Assembly: GCF_048773025.1 (NCBI RefSeq)
Contig: NC_133546.1
Span: 94,071,104 to 94,135,103 of the forward strand
Direction of reading: 5' to 3'
Length of the DNA stretch: 64,000 nucleotides
Origin: Camelus bactrianus
Taxonomy: Eukaryota > Chordata > Mammalia > Artiodactyla > Camelidae
The translations under genes were made by a program, and so were the position numbers. Below, in pieces: positions 25,601-35,248 of this stretch (within the stretch, counting starts at the first letter, position 1; each line of letters begins with the position of its first letter). Below the pieces are notes generated by a model, which made no database searches, had not been told where the DNA came from, and saw only the letters and a list, made by a program, of their open reading frames with translations.

Positions 25601-26173
25601 CGGTTTTACAGTGAAAACTGCTGGAACTTCAAACCATCACTAGGAAACAGACTGAGAAACCAGAGTAAAAGTTTCTCCTGCAACCCGTTCCCTTTGTGCT
25701 AGATGAACGAACGTCTCTCCTCATGCTCAGTTCTGAGACATAAGTGTGTGTGAAAGCCGTCCTTCACCTAGCTTGTTGGGAACACAAAGTTTCTTTTCAC
25801 TAGCAAACCCCTCTCCATACATATATAAGGGGAGGTACTAGATCCAACTCGGTTTTACAGTGAAAAATGCAGGAACTTCAAACCGCCACTAGGAAACAGA
25901 CTGAGAAACCAGAGTAAAAGTTTCTCCTGCAACCCGTTTCCTTTGTGCTAGATGAACGAACGTCTCTCCGCATGCTCAGTTCTGAGAGATAAGTGTGTGT
26001 AAAAGCCGTCCTTCACCTAGCTTGTTGGGAACACAAAGTTTCTTTTCACTTGCAAACTCCACTCCATACATATATATGGGGAGGTACTAGATCCAACTCG
26101 ATTTTACAGTGAAAAATGCAGGAAATTCAAACCGGCATAGGAAACAGACTGAGAAACCAGAGTAAAAGTTTCT
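22583..26173 (+). repeat. Large direct repeat, right copy (about 3.6 kb)
   Basis: Second copy of 15,370-18,710, with one additional whole monomer near 25,315-25,563 (catatataaagggatg followed by aacatattcc). The sequence then resumes at cttacatatatacgggg. It ends where ccggcataggaaac (26,131, partner 18,668) gives way to unrelated monomers. The two copies bracket the 7-mer block at 19,211-22,692. Confidence 0.87.
25431..26170 (+). repeat. Direct repeat of ~740 bp, copy 1 (spacing 1,744 bp)
   Basis: The marks gcaacatatt (25,431 and 27,175), catatatacgggg (25,571 and 27,315) and accggcatagg (26,131 and 27,875) recur at 1,744 bp, which is seven monomers. It lies in the tail of the right large repeat. 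Confidence 0.8.
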
Positions 26174-26559
26174 CCTGCAACCCGTTCCCTTTGTGCTAGA
26201 TGAACGAACTTCTCTCCACATGCTCATTTCTGAGAGATAAGTGTGTGTCAAAGCCGTCCTTCACCTAGCTTGTTGGGAAAACAAAGTTTCTTTTCACTTG
26301 CAAACTCCACTCCACACATATATATGGGGAGGTACTAGATCCTACCCGGTTTTACAGTGAAAACTGCTGGAAATTCAAACCGGCACTAGGAAACAGACTG
26401 AGAAACCAGATTAAAAGTTTCTCCTGCAACCCGTTCCCTTTGTGCTAGATGAACGAACGTCTCTCCTCATGTGCTCATTTCTGAGATATAAGTGTGTGTG
26501 AAAGCCGTCCTTCACCTAGCTTGTTGGGAACACAAAGTTTCTTTTCACTTGCAAACTCC

Positions 26560-27073
26560 ACTCCATACATATATATGGGGAGGTACTAGCTCCAACTCGG
26601 TTTTACAGTGAAAACTGCAGGAACATCAAACCGGGACTAGGAAACAGACTGAGAAACCAGAGTAAAAGTTTCTCCTGCAACCCGTTCCCTTTGTGCTAGA
26701 TGGACGAACGTCTCTCCGCATGCTCAGTTCTGAGAGATAAGTGTGTGTGAAAGCCGCCCTTCACCTAGCTTGTTGGGAAAACAAAGTTTCTTTTCAATTG
26801 CAAACTACACTCCATACATATATAAGGGGAGGTACTAGCTCCAACTCGGTTTTACAGTGAAAACTGCAGGAACTTCAAACCGGCACTAGGAAACAGACTG
26901 AGAAACCACAGTAAAAGTTTCTCCTGCAACATATTCCCTTTGTGTTAGATGAACGAACGTCTCTCCACATGCTCAGTTCTGAGATAAAAGTGTGTGTGAA
27001 AGCCGTCCTTCACGTAGCTTGTTGGGAACACAAAGTTCCTTTTCACTTGCAAACTCCACTCCTTACATATATA
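26560..27073 (+). repeat. 6-monomer spacing repeat, copy 1 (1,493 bp apart)
   Basis: The marks agctccaactcgg with acatcaaaccgggac (26,588 and 28,081), ttttcaattgcaaactacac (26,791 and 28,284) and tgtgttagatg (26,941 and 28,434) are 1,493 bp from their partners. Confidence 0.8.
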
Positions 27074-27174
27074 TGGGGAGGTACTAGATCCAACTCGGTT
27101 TTACAGTGAAAACTGCTGGAACTTCAAACCATCACTAGGAAACAGACTGAGAAACCAGAGTAAAAGTTTCTCCT

Positions 27175-27914
27175 GCAACATATTCCCTTTGTGCTAGATG
27201 AACGAACGTCTCTCCACAAGCTCAGTTCTGAGATATAAGTGTGTGTGAAAGCCGTCCTTCACGTAGCTTATTGGGAACACAAAGTACCTTTTCACTTGCA
27301 AACTCCACTCCTTACATATATACGGGGAGGTACTAGATCCAAATCGGTTTTACAGTGAAAACTGCTGGAACTTCAAACCATCACTAGGAAACAGACTGAG
27401 AAACCAGAGTAAAAGTTTCTCCTGCAACCCGTTCCCTTTGTGCTAGATGAACGAACGTCTCTCCTCATGCTCAGTTCTGAGAGATAAGTGTGTGTGAAAG
27501 CCGTCCTTCACCTAGCTTGTTGGGAACACAAAGTTTCTTTTCGCTAGCAAACCCCACTCCATACATATATATGGGGAGGTACTAGATCCAACTCGGTTTT
27601 ACAGTGAAAACTGCAGAAAGTTCAAACCGCCACTAGGAAACAGACTGAGAAACCAGAGTAAAAGTTTCTCCTGAAACCCGTTCCCTTTGTGCTAGATGAA
27701 CGAACGTCTCTCCGCATGCTCAGTTCTGAGAGATAAGTGTGTGTAAAAGCCGTCCTTCACCTAGCTTGTTGGGAACACAAAGTTTCTTTTCACTTGCAAA
27801 CTCCACTCCATACATATATATGGGGAGGTACTAGATCCAACTCGATTTTACAGTGAAAAATGCAGGAAATTCAAACCGGCATAGGAAACAGACTGAGAAA
27901 CCAGAGTAAAAGTT
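27175..27914 (+). repeat. Direct repeat of ~740 bp, copy 2
   Basis: Partner of 25,431-26,170. Differences include aaagtacc, ttcgctagc, gcagaaag and cctgaaaccc. The DNA between the two copies (26,174-27,174) holds cassette I monomers. Confidence 0.8.
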
Positions 27915-28052
27915 TCTCCTGCAACCCGTTCCCTTTGTGCTAGATGAACGAACGTCTCTCCACATGCTCAGTTCTGAGAGATAAGTGTGTGTGAAAGCCG
28001 TCTTTCACCTAGCTTGTTGGGAACACAAAGTTTCTTTTCACTAGCAAACTCC

Positions 28053-28566
28053 ACTCCATACATATATATGGGGAGGTACTAGCTCCAACTCGGTTTTACA
28101 GTGAAAACTGCAGGAACATCAAACCGGGACTAGGAAACAGACTGAGAAACCAGAGTAAAAGTTTCTCCTGCAACCCGTTCCCTTTGTGCTAGATGAACGA
28201 ACGTCTCTCCGCATGCTCAGTTCTGACAGATAAGTGTGTGTGAAAGCCGTCCTTCACCAAGCTTGTTGGGATAACAAAGTTTCTTTTCAATTGCAAACTA
28301 CACTCCATACATATATAAGGGGAGGTACCTGCTCCAACTCGGTTTTACAGTGAAAACTGCAGGAACTTCAAACCGGCACTAGGAAACAGACTGAGAAACC
28401 AGAGTAAAAGTTTCTCCTGCAACATATTCCCTTTGTGTTAGATGAACGAACGTCTCTCCACATGCTCAGTTCTGAGATAAAAGTGTGTGTGAAAGCCGTC
28501 CTTCACGTAGATTGTTGGGAACACAAAGTTCCTTTTCACTTGCAAACTCCACTCCTTACATATATA
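28053..28566 (+). repeat. 6-monomer spacing repeat, copy 2
   Basis: Partner of 26,560-27,073, ending where agatccaactcgg in copy 1 becomes agctccaactccg here. Private differences include ctgacagat, caccaagc and gggataac. Confidence 0.8.
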
Positions 28567-28641
28567 TGGGGAGGTACTAGCTCCAACTCCGTTTTACAGT
28601 GAAAACTGCAGGAACTTCAAACCGGCACTAGGAAACAGACT

Positions 28642-28665
28642 GAGAAACCAGAGTAAAAGTTTCTC
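28642..28665 (+). other. Conserved 7-bp hairpin arms GAGAAAC/GTTTCTC within the monomer
   Basis: Monomer positions 15-21 (GAGAAAC) and 32-38 (GTTTCTC) are perfect reverse complements separated by 10 nt. The pair is present in most monomers. It is broken in several lineages (ctgtgaaacc on the left arm; gtttcccctg, gttactcc or gatactcc on the right arm), and I saw no compensating change on the other arm. That argues against selection on a paired structure. Shown here for one representative copy; no function is claimed. Confidence 0.6.
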
Positions 28666-28679
28666 CTGCAACCCGTTCC

Positions 28680-28777
28680 CTTTGTGCTAGATGAACGAAC
28701 GTCTCTCCACATGCTCAGTTCTGAGAGATAAGTGTGTGTGAAAGCCGTCCTTCACATAGCTTGTTGGGAACACAAAG
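28680..28777 (+). other. Long-range inverted pair CTTTGTG/CACAAAG in the monomer
   Basis: CTTTGTG at monomer 53-59 and CACAAAG at 144-150 are exact 7-bp reverse complements 84 nt apart. Both arms are retained in most copies. Arms this short could be chance; they are recorded because both lie in conserved parts of the monomer. Confidence 0.35.
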
Positions 28778-28807
28778 TTTCTTTTCAGTTGCAAACTCCA
28801 CTCCATA

Positions 28808-28817
28808 CATATATATG
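28808..28817. other. TA-rich palindrome catatatatg in each monomer
   Basis: Monomer 181-190 is a perfect 10-bp palindrome followed by a G-rich run (gggg). It is the most AT-rich point of the unit and the site of small length and base changes, such as catatataagggg and catatatacgggg. It resembles a TATA box or CArG element only in base composition. There is no gene for it to serve. Confidence 0.5.
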
Positions 28818-28837
28818 GGGAGGTACTAGCTCCAACT

Positions 28838-28857
28838 CGGTTTTACAGTGAAAACTG
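28838..28857 (+). other. Two mutually exclusive small hairpins at monomer 211-230
   Basis: In the 20 nt at monomer 211-230, CGGTTTT can pair with AAAACTG around a 6 nt loop (7 pairs, one of them G-T). Alternatively, CAGT can pair with ACTG around a GAAA loop. The two use overlapping bases and cannot form together. The core is among the better conserved parts of the monomer. Variants such as actccg, agcgaaaac and tatagtg occur in whole lineages. Any role in RNA or single-stranded DNA is speculation. Confidence 0.45.
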
Positions 28858-28979
28858 CAGGAACTTCAAACCGGCACTAGGAAACACACTGAGAAACCAG
28901 AGTAAAAGTTTCTCCTGCAACCCGTTCCATTTGTGCTAGATGAACGAACGTCTCTCCACATGCTCAGTTCTGAGAGATA

Positions 28980-29720
28980 AGTGTGTGTGAAAGCCGTCCT
29001 TCAACTAGCTTGTTGGGAACACAAAGTTTCTTTTCACTTGCAAACTCCACTCCACACATATATATGGGGAGGTAATAGATCCTACTCGGTTTTACAGTGA
29101 AAACTGCTGGAACTTCAAACCGGCACTAGGAAACAGACTGAGAAACCAGAGTAAAAGTTTCTCCTGCAACCCGTTCCCTTTGTGCTAGATGAACGAACGT
29201 CTCTCCACATGGTCAGTTCTGAGAGATAAGTGTGTGTGAAAGCCGTCCTTCACATAGTTGTTGGGAACACAAAGTTTCTTTTAACTTGCAAACTCCACTC
29301 CTTACATATATCTGGGGAGGTACTAGATCCAACTCAGTTTTATAGTGAAAACTGCTGGAACTTCAAACCGGCACTAGGAAACAGACTGAGAAACCAGAGT
29401 AAAAGTTTCTCCTGCAACCCGTTCCCTTTGTGCTAGATGAACGAACGTCTCTCCACATGCTCAGTTCTGAGAGATAAGTGTGTGTGAAAGCCGTCCTTCC
29501 CCTAGCTTGTTGGGAACACAAAGTTTCTTTTCAGTTGCAAACTCCACTCCGTACATATATATGGGGAGGTACTAGCTCCAAATCGGTTTTACAGTGAAAA
29601 CTGCAGGAACTTCAAACCGGCACTAGGAAACAGACTGAGAATCCAGAGTAAAAGTTTCTCCTGCAACCCGTTCCCTTTGTGCTAGATGAACGAACGTCTC
29701 TCCACATGCTCAGTTCTGAG
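28980..29720 (+). repeat. 6-monomer spacing repeat (second set), copy 1
   Basis: Contains the catggtcag and cacatagttgttggg (1 bp short) marks near 29,210-29,262 and gaatccagag near 29,639. All recur 1,493 bp downstream. The DNA between the copies (29,721-30,472) holds ordinary monomers with the cttcccctag and gatactcc variants. Confidence 0.8.
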
Positions 29721-30472
29721 AGATAATTGTGTGTGAAAGCCGTCCTTCCCCTAGCTTGTTGGGAACACAAAGTTTCTTTTCAGTTGCAAACTCCACTCCA
29801 TACATATATATGGGGAGGTACTAGCTCCAACTCCGTTTTACAGTGAAAACTGCAGAAACTTCAAACCGGCACTAGGAAACAGACTGAGAAACCAGAGTAA
29901 AAGTTTCTCCTGCAACCCGTTCCCTTTGTGCTAGATGAACGAACGTCTCTCCACATGCTCAGTTCTGAGAGATAAGTGTGTGTTAAAGCCGTCCTTCCCC
30001 TAGCTTGTTGGGAACACAAAGTTTCTTTTCACTTGCAAACTCCACTCCATACATATATATGGGGAGGTACTAGCTCCTACTCGGTTTTGCAGTGAAAACT
30101 GCAGGAACATCAAACTGGGACTAGGAAACAGATTGAGAAACCAGAGTAAAAGATACTCCTGCAACCCGTTCCCTTTGTGCTAGATGAACGAACGTCTCTC
30201 CACATGCTGAGTTCTGAGAGATAAGTGTGTGTGAAAGCCGTCCTTCACCTAGCTTGTTGGGAACACAAAGTTTCTTTTCACTTGCAAACTCCACACCTTA
30301 CATATATATGGGGAGGTACTAGATCCAACTCGGTTTTACAGTGAAAACTGCAGGAACTTCAAACCGGCACTAGGAAACAGACTGAGAAACCAGAGTAAAA
30401 GTTTTCCCTGCAACCCGTTCCATTTGTGCTAGATGAACGAACGTCTCTCCACATGCTCATTTCTGAGAGATA

Positions 30473-31213
30473 AGTGTGTGTGAAAGCCGTCCTTCAACTA
30501 GCTTGTTGGGAACACAAAGTTTCTTTTCACTTGCAAACTCCACTCCACACATATATATGGGGAGGTACTAGATCCTACTCGGTTTTACAGTGAAAACTCC
30601 TGGAACTTCAAACCGGCACTAGGAAACAGACTGAGAAACCAGAGTAAAAGTTTCTCCTGCAACCCGTTCCCTTTGTGCTAGATGAACGAACGTCTCTCCA
30701 CATGGTCAGTTCTGAGAGATAAGTGTGTGTGAAAGCCGTCCTTCACATAGTTGTTGGGAACACAAAGTTTGTTTTCACTTGCAAACCCCACTCCTTACAT
30801 ATATATGGGGAGGTACTAGATCCAACTCGGTTTTACAGTGAAAACTGCTGGAACTTCAAACCGGCACTAGGAAACAGACTGAGAAACCAGAGTAAAAGTT
30901 TCTCCTGCAACCCGTTCCCTTTGTGCTAGATGAACGAACGTCTCTCCACATGCTCAGTTGTGAGAGATAAGTGTGTGTGAAAGCCGTCCTTCCCCTAGCT
31001 TGTTGGGAACACAAAGTTTCTTTTCAGTTGCAAACTCCACTCCATACATATATATGGGGAGGTACTAGCTCCAACTCGGTTTTACAGTGAAAACTGCAGG
31101 AACTTCAAACCGGCACTAGGAAACAGACTGAGAATCCAGAGTAAAAGTTTCTCCTGCAACCCGTTCCCTTTGTGCTAGATGAACGAACGTCTCTCCACAT
31201 GCTCAGTTCTGAG
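30473..31213 (+). repeat. 6-monomer spacing repeat (second set), copy 2
   Basis: Partner of 28,980-29,720 at an offset of 1,493 bp. The gaatccagag mark occurs a third time at 31,878, a further 746 bp (three monomers) on, so smaller exchanges also happened here. Confidence 0.8.
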
Positions 31214-32259
31214 AGATAAGTGTGTGTGAAAGCCGCCTTCACATAGCTTGTTGGGAACACAAAGTTTCTTTTCACTTGCAAACTCCACTCCATACATATA
31301 TATGGGGAGGTACTAGCTCCTACTCGGTTTTACAGTGAAAACTGCAGGAACATCAAACCGGGACTAGGAAACAGATTGAGAAACCAGAGTAAAAGATACT
31401 CCTGCAACCCGTTCCCTTTGTGCTAGATGAACGAACGTCACTCCACATGCTGAGTTCTGAGAGATAATTGTGTGTGAAAGTCGTCCTTCACCTAGCTTGT
31501 TGGGAACACAAAGTTTCTTTTCACTTGCAAACTCCACTGCTTACATATATATGGGGAGGTACTAGATCCAACTCGGTTTTACAGTGAAAACTGCTGGAAC
31601 TTCTAACCGGCACTAGGAAACAGACAGAGAAACCAGAGTAAAAGTTTCTCCTGCAAACCGTTCCCTTTGTGCTAGATGAACGAACGTCTCTCCACATGCT
31701 CAGTTGTGAGAGATAAGTGTGTGTGAAAGCCGTCCTTCCCCTAGCTTGTTGGGAACACAAAGTTTCTTTTCAGTTGCAAACTCCACTCCATACATATATA
31801 TGGGGAGGTACTAGCTCCAACTCGGTTTTACAGTGAAAACTGCAGGAACTTCAAACCGGCACTAGGAAACAGACTGAGAATCCAGAGTAAAAGTTTCTCC
31901 TGCAACCCGTTCCCATTGTGCTAGATGAACGAATGCCTCTCCACATGCTCAGTTGTGAGAGATAATTGTGTGTGAAAGCCGTCCTTCCCCTAGCTTGTTG
32001 GGAACACAAAGCTTCTTTTCAGTTGCAAACACCACTCCATACATATATATGGGGAGGTACAAGCTCCAACTCCGTTTTACAGTGAAAACTGCAGAAACTT
32101 CAAACAGGCACTAGGAAACAGACTGAGAAACCAGAGTAAAAGTTTCTCCTGCAACCCGTTCCCTTTGTGCTAGATGAACGAACGTCTCTCCACATGCTCA
32201 GTTCTGAGAGATAAGTGTGTGTGAAAGCCGTCCTTCACATAGCTTGTTGGGAACACAGA
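31214..32259 (+). repeat. Irregular monomers, no clear higher-order unit
   Basis: About four monomers that mix variants from neighbouring blocks: gattgag with gatactcc near 31,374, cttctaacc near 31,600, cttcccctag, and acaagctcc. The gattgag/gatactcc monomer also occurs 1,243 bp upstream (30,131). I see only satellite sequence here. Confidence 0.7.
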
Positions 32260-33950
32260 GTTTCTTTTCACTTGCAAACTCCACTCCACACATATATATG
32301 GGGAGGTACTAGATCCTAATCGGTTTTACAGTGAAAACTGCTGGAACTTCAATCCGGCACTAGGAAACAGACTGAGAAACCAGAGTAAAAGTTTCTCCTG
32401 CAACCCGTTCCCTTTGTGCTAGATGAACGAACGTCTCTCCTCACGTACTCATTTCTGAGATATAAGTGTGTGTGAAAGCCGCACTTCACCTAGCTTGTTG
32501 GGAACACAAAGTTTCTTTTCACTTGCAAACTCCACTCCATACATATATATGGGGAGGTACTAGCTCCAACTCCGTTTTACAGTGAAAACTGCAGGAACAT
32601 CAAACCGGGACTAGGAAACAGACTGAGAAACCAGAGTAAAAATTTCTCCTGCAACCCGTTCCCATTGTGCTAGATGAACGAACGTCTCTCCGCATGCTCA
32701 GTTCTGAGAGATAAGTGTGTGTGAAAGCCGTCCTTCACCTAGCTTGTTGGGAACACAAAGTTTCTTTTCACTTGCAAACTCCACTCCATACATATATAAG
32801 GGGAGGTACTAGCTCCAACTCGGTTTTACAGTGAAAACTGCAGGAACTTCAAACCGGCACTAGGAAACAGACTGAGAAACCAGAGTAAAAGTTTCTCCTG
32901 CAACCCGTTCCCTTTGTGCTAGATGAACGAACGTCTCTCCACATGCTCAGTTCTGAGAGATATGTGTGTGTGAAAGCCGTCCTTCACCTAGCTTGTTGGG
33001 AACACAAAGTTCCTTTTCAGTTGCAAACTCCACTCCATACATATATAATGGGAGGTACTAGCTCCAACTCCGTTTTACAGCGAAAACTGCAGGAACTTCA
33101 AACCGCCACTAGGAAACAGACTGAGAAACCAGAGTAAAAGTTTCTCCTGCAACCCGTTCCCTTTGTGCTAGATGAACGAACGTCTCTCCACATGCTCAGT
33201 TCTGAGAGATAAGTGTGTGTGAAAGCCGTCCTTCACATAGCTTGTTGGGAACACAAAGTTTCTTTTCAGTTGCAAACTCCACTCCATACATATATATGGG
33301 GAGGTACTAGATCCAACTCGGTTTTACAGTGAAAACTGCAGGAACTTCAAACCGGCACTAGGAAACAGACTGAGAAACCAGAGTAAAAGTTCCTCCTGCA
33401 ACCCGTTCCCTTTGTGCTAGATGAACGAACGTCTCTCCACATGCTCAGTTCTGAGAGAAAAGTGTGTGTGAAAGCCGTCCTTCACCTAGCTTGTTGGGAA
33501 CACAAAGTTTCTTTTCAGTTGCAAACTCCACTCCATACATATATATGGGGAGGTACTAGCTCCTACTCGGTTTTACAGTGAAAACTGCAGGAACATCAAA
33601 CCGGGACTAGGAAACAGATTGAGAAACCAGAGTAAAAGTTACTCCTGCAACCCGTTCCCTTTGTGCTAGATGAACGAACGTCTCTCCACATGCTCAGTTC
33701 TGAGAGATAAGTGTGTGTGAAAGCCGTCCTTCACCTAGCTTGTTGGGAACACAAAGTTTCTTTTCAGTTGCAAACTCCACTCCATATATATATATGGGGA
33801 GGTACAAGCTCCAACTCGGTTTTACAGTGAAAACTGCAGGAACTTCAAACCGGCACTAGGAAACAGACTGAGAAACCAGAGTAAAAGTTTCTCCTGCAAC
33901 CCGTTCCCTTTGTGCTAGGTGAACAAACGTCTCTCCACATGCTCAGTTCT
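32260..33950 (+). repeat. 12-monomer spacing repeat, copy 1 (2,989 bp apart)
   Basis: The marks ctcacgtactc (32,442 and 35,431), the agcgaaaactg/ccgccac monomer (about 33,080 and 36,069) and gtacaagctcc with the expanded TA palindrome (33,801 and 36,790) are 2,989 bp apart. It contains a cassette II series in its right half. Confidence 0.87.
33782..33797. other. Expanded 16-bp TA palindrome variant
   Basis: In a subset of monomers the c of catacat is lost to t, giving the perfect palindrome CCATATATATATATGG. Copies occur near 33,782, 36,771, 37,021, 37,518, 37,768, 49,224, 59,926, 63,411 and 63,908. A shorter 14-bp version occurs near 48,728 and 59,432. The change marks cassette II lineages and is inherited with them rather than arising afresh at each site. 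Confidence 0.7.
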
Positions 33951-34424
33951 GAGAGATAAGTGTGGGTCAATGCCGTCCTTCACATATCTTGTTGGGAACA
34001 CAGAGATTCTTTTCACTTGAAAACTCCACTCCATACTTATATATGGGGAGGTACTAGATCCAACTCGGTTTTACAGTGAAAACTGCTGGAACTTCAAACC
34101 GGCACTACGAAACAGACTGAGAAACCAGAGTAAAAGTTTCTCCTGCAACCCGTTCCCTTTGTGCTTGATGAACGAACGTCTCTCCACATGCTCAGTTCTG
34201 AGAGATAAGTGTGGGTCAATGCCGTCCTTCACATATCTTGTTGGGAACACAGAGATTCTTTTCACTTGAAAACTCCACTCCATACTTATATATGGGGAGG
34301 TACTAGATCCAACTCGGTTTTACAGTGAAAACTGCTGGAACTTCAAACCGGCACTAGGAAACAGACTGAGAAACCAGAGTAAAAGTTTCTCCTGCAACCC
34401 GTTCCCTTTGTGCTTGATGAACGA
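33927..34424 (+). repeat. Adjacent, almost identical monomer pair
   Basis: Two neighbouring 249 bp monomers of the gtgggtcaatgcc/acagagattc/acttgaaaac type (33,927-34,175 and 34,176-34,424). By eye they differ only at a base or two (cactacgaaac against cactagg) besides the edges. Everywhere else neighbours differ at many sites, so this is a single-monomer duplication and among the youngest events in the window. Confidence 0.85.
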
Positions 34425-35248
34425 ACGTCTCTCCACATGCTCAGTTGTGAGAGATAAGTGTGTGTGAAAGTCGTCCTTCCCCTAGCTTGTTGGGAACACA
34501 AAGTTTCTTTTCAGTTGCAAACTCCACTCCATACATATATAAGGGGAGGTACTAGCTCCAACTCCGTTTTACAGTGAAAACTGCAGGAACTTCAAACCGG
34601 CACTAGGAAACAGACTGAGAAACCAGAGTAAAAGTTTCTCCTTCAACCCGTTCACTTTGTGCTAGATGAACGAACGTCTCTCCACATGCTCAGTTCTGAG
34701 AGATAAGTGTGTGTGAAAGCCGTCCTTCACATAGCTTGTTGGGAACACAGAGTTTCTTTTCACTTGCAAACTCCACTCCATACATATATATGGGGAGGTA
34801 CTAGCTCCTACTCGGTTTTACAGTGAAAACTGCAGGAACATCAAACCGGGACTAGGAAACAGATTGAGAAACCAGAGTAAAGGATACTCCTGCAACCCGT
34901 TCCCTTTGAGCTAGATGAACGAACGTCTATCCACATGCTGAGTTCTGAGAGATAAGTGTGTGTGAAAGCCGTCCTTCACCTAGCTTGTTGGGAACACAAA
35001 GTTTCTTTTCACTTGCAAACTCCACTCCTTACATACATATGGGGAGGTACTAGATCCAACTCGGTTTTACAGTGAAAACTGCTGGAACTTCTAACCGGCA
35101 CTAGGAAACAGACTGAGAAACCAGAGTAAAAGTTTCTCCTGCAAACCGTTCCCTTTCTGCTAGATGAACGAACGTCTCCCACATGCTCAGTTCTGAGAGA
35201 TAAGTGTGTGTGAAAGCCGTCCTTCACCTAGCTTGTTGGGAACACAAA
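34425..35248 (+). repeat. Monomers between the two 12-mer copies
   Basis: Three to four monomers: a cttcccctag monomer, a cacatagc/acagag monomer, the gattgag/ggatactcc monomer (34,862) and a 247 bp monomer with gtctcccacatg (about 35,173). Only satellite sequence is seen. Confidence 0.7.

Larger units (their letters stand above)
28628..28876 (+). repeat. Representative near-consensus monomer (249 bp)
   Basis: I chose this copy because by eye it differs from my consensus at one base (cacatagc where most have cacctagc). Hand count of the consensus gives 60 C and 52 G in 249 bp, about 45% GC, with 6 CpG sites. Main polymorphic sites across the array, in monomer coordinates: 79-93 (cacatgctcagtt, cgcatg, ctcacgtgctcattt), 108-118 (gtgtgaaagcc, gtgtaaaagcc, gggtcaatgcc), 124-133, 159-163 (cagttgc or cacttgc), 176-190 (catacat, cttacat, cacacat, catactt), 201-206 (agctcc or agatcc), 227-233 (actgcagg or actgctgg) and 234-247 (acttcaaaccggca or acatcaaaccggga). 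These variants are what define the higher-order units listed below. The monomer phase chosen, starting at ctaggaaac, is arbitrary. Confidence 0.9.

Noticed and set aside
28642-28665. Rho-independent terminator or structured RNA from the GAGAAAC/GTTTCTC hairpin
   Set aside because: The stem is AT-rich with a 10 nt loop, there is no following U run, and variants break one arm without compensation.
28727-28738. GTGTGTG microsatellite or telomere-like repeat
   Set aside because: The run is only three to four GT units per monomer and does not expand in any copy I read. No TTAGGG-type tract is present.
28808-28820. TATA box, CArG box or promoter at catatatatgggg
   Set aside because: It is present in every monomer as part of the satellite, with no downstream gene and no other promoter element.
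28838-28876. CENP-B box
   Set aside because: I looked for the core nTTCGnnnnAnnCGGGn on both strands. The ccggga variants supply the CGGG half and the A but not TTCG at the required distance. No match was found by eye.
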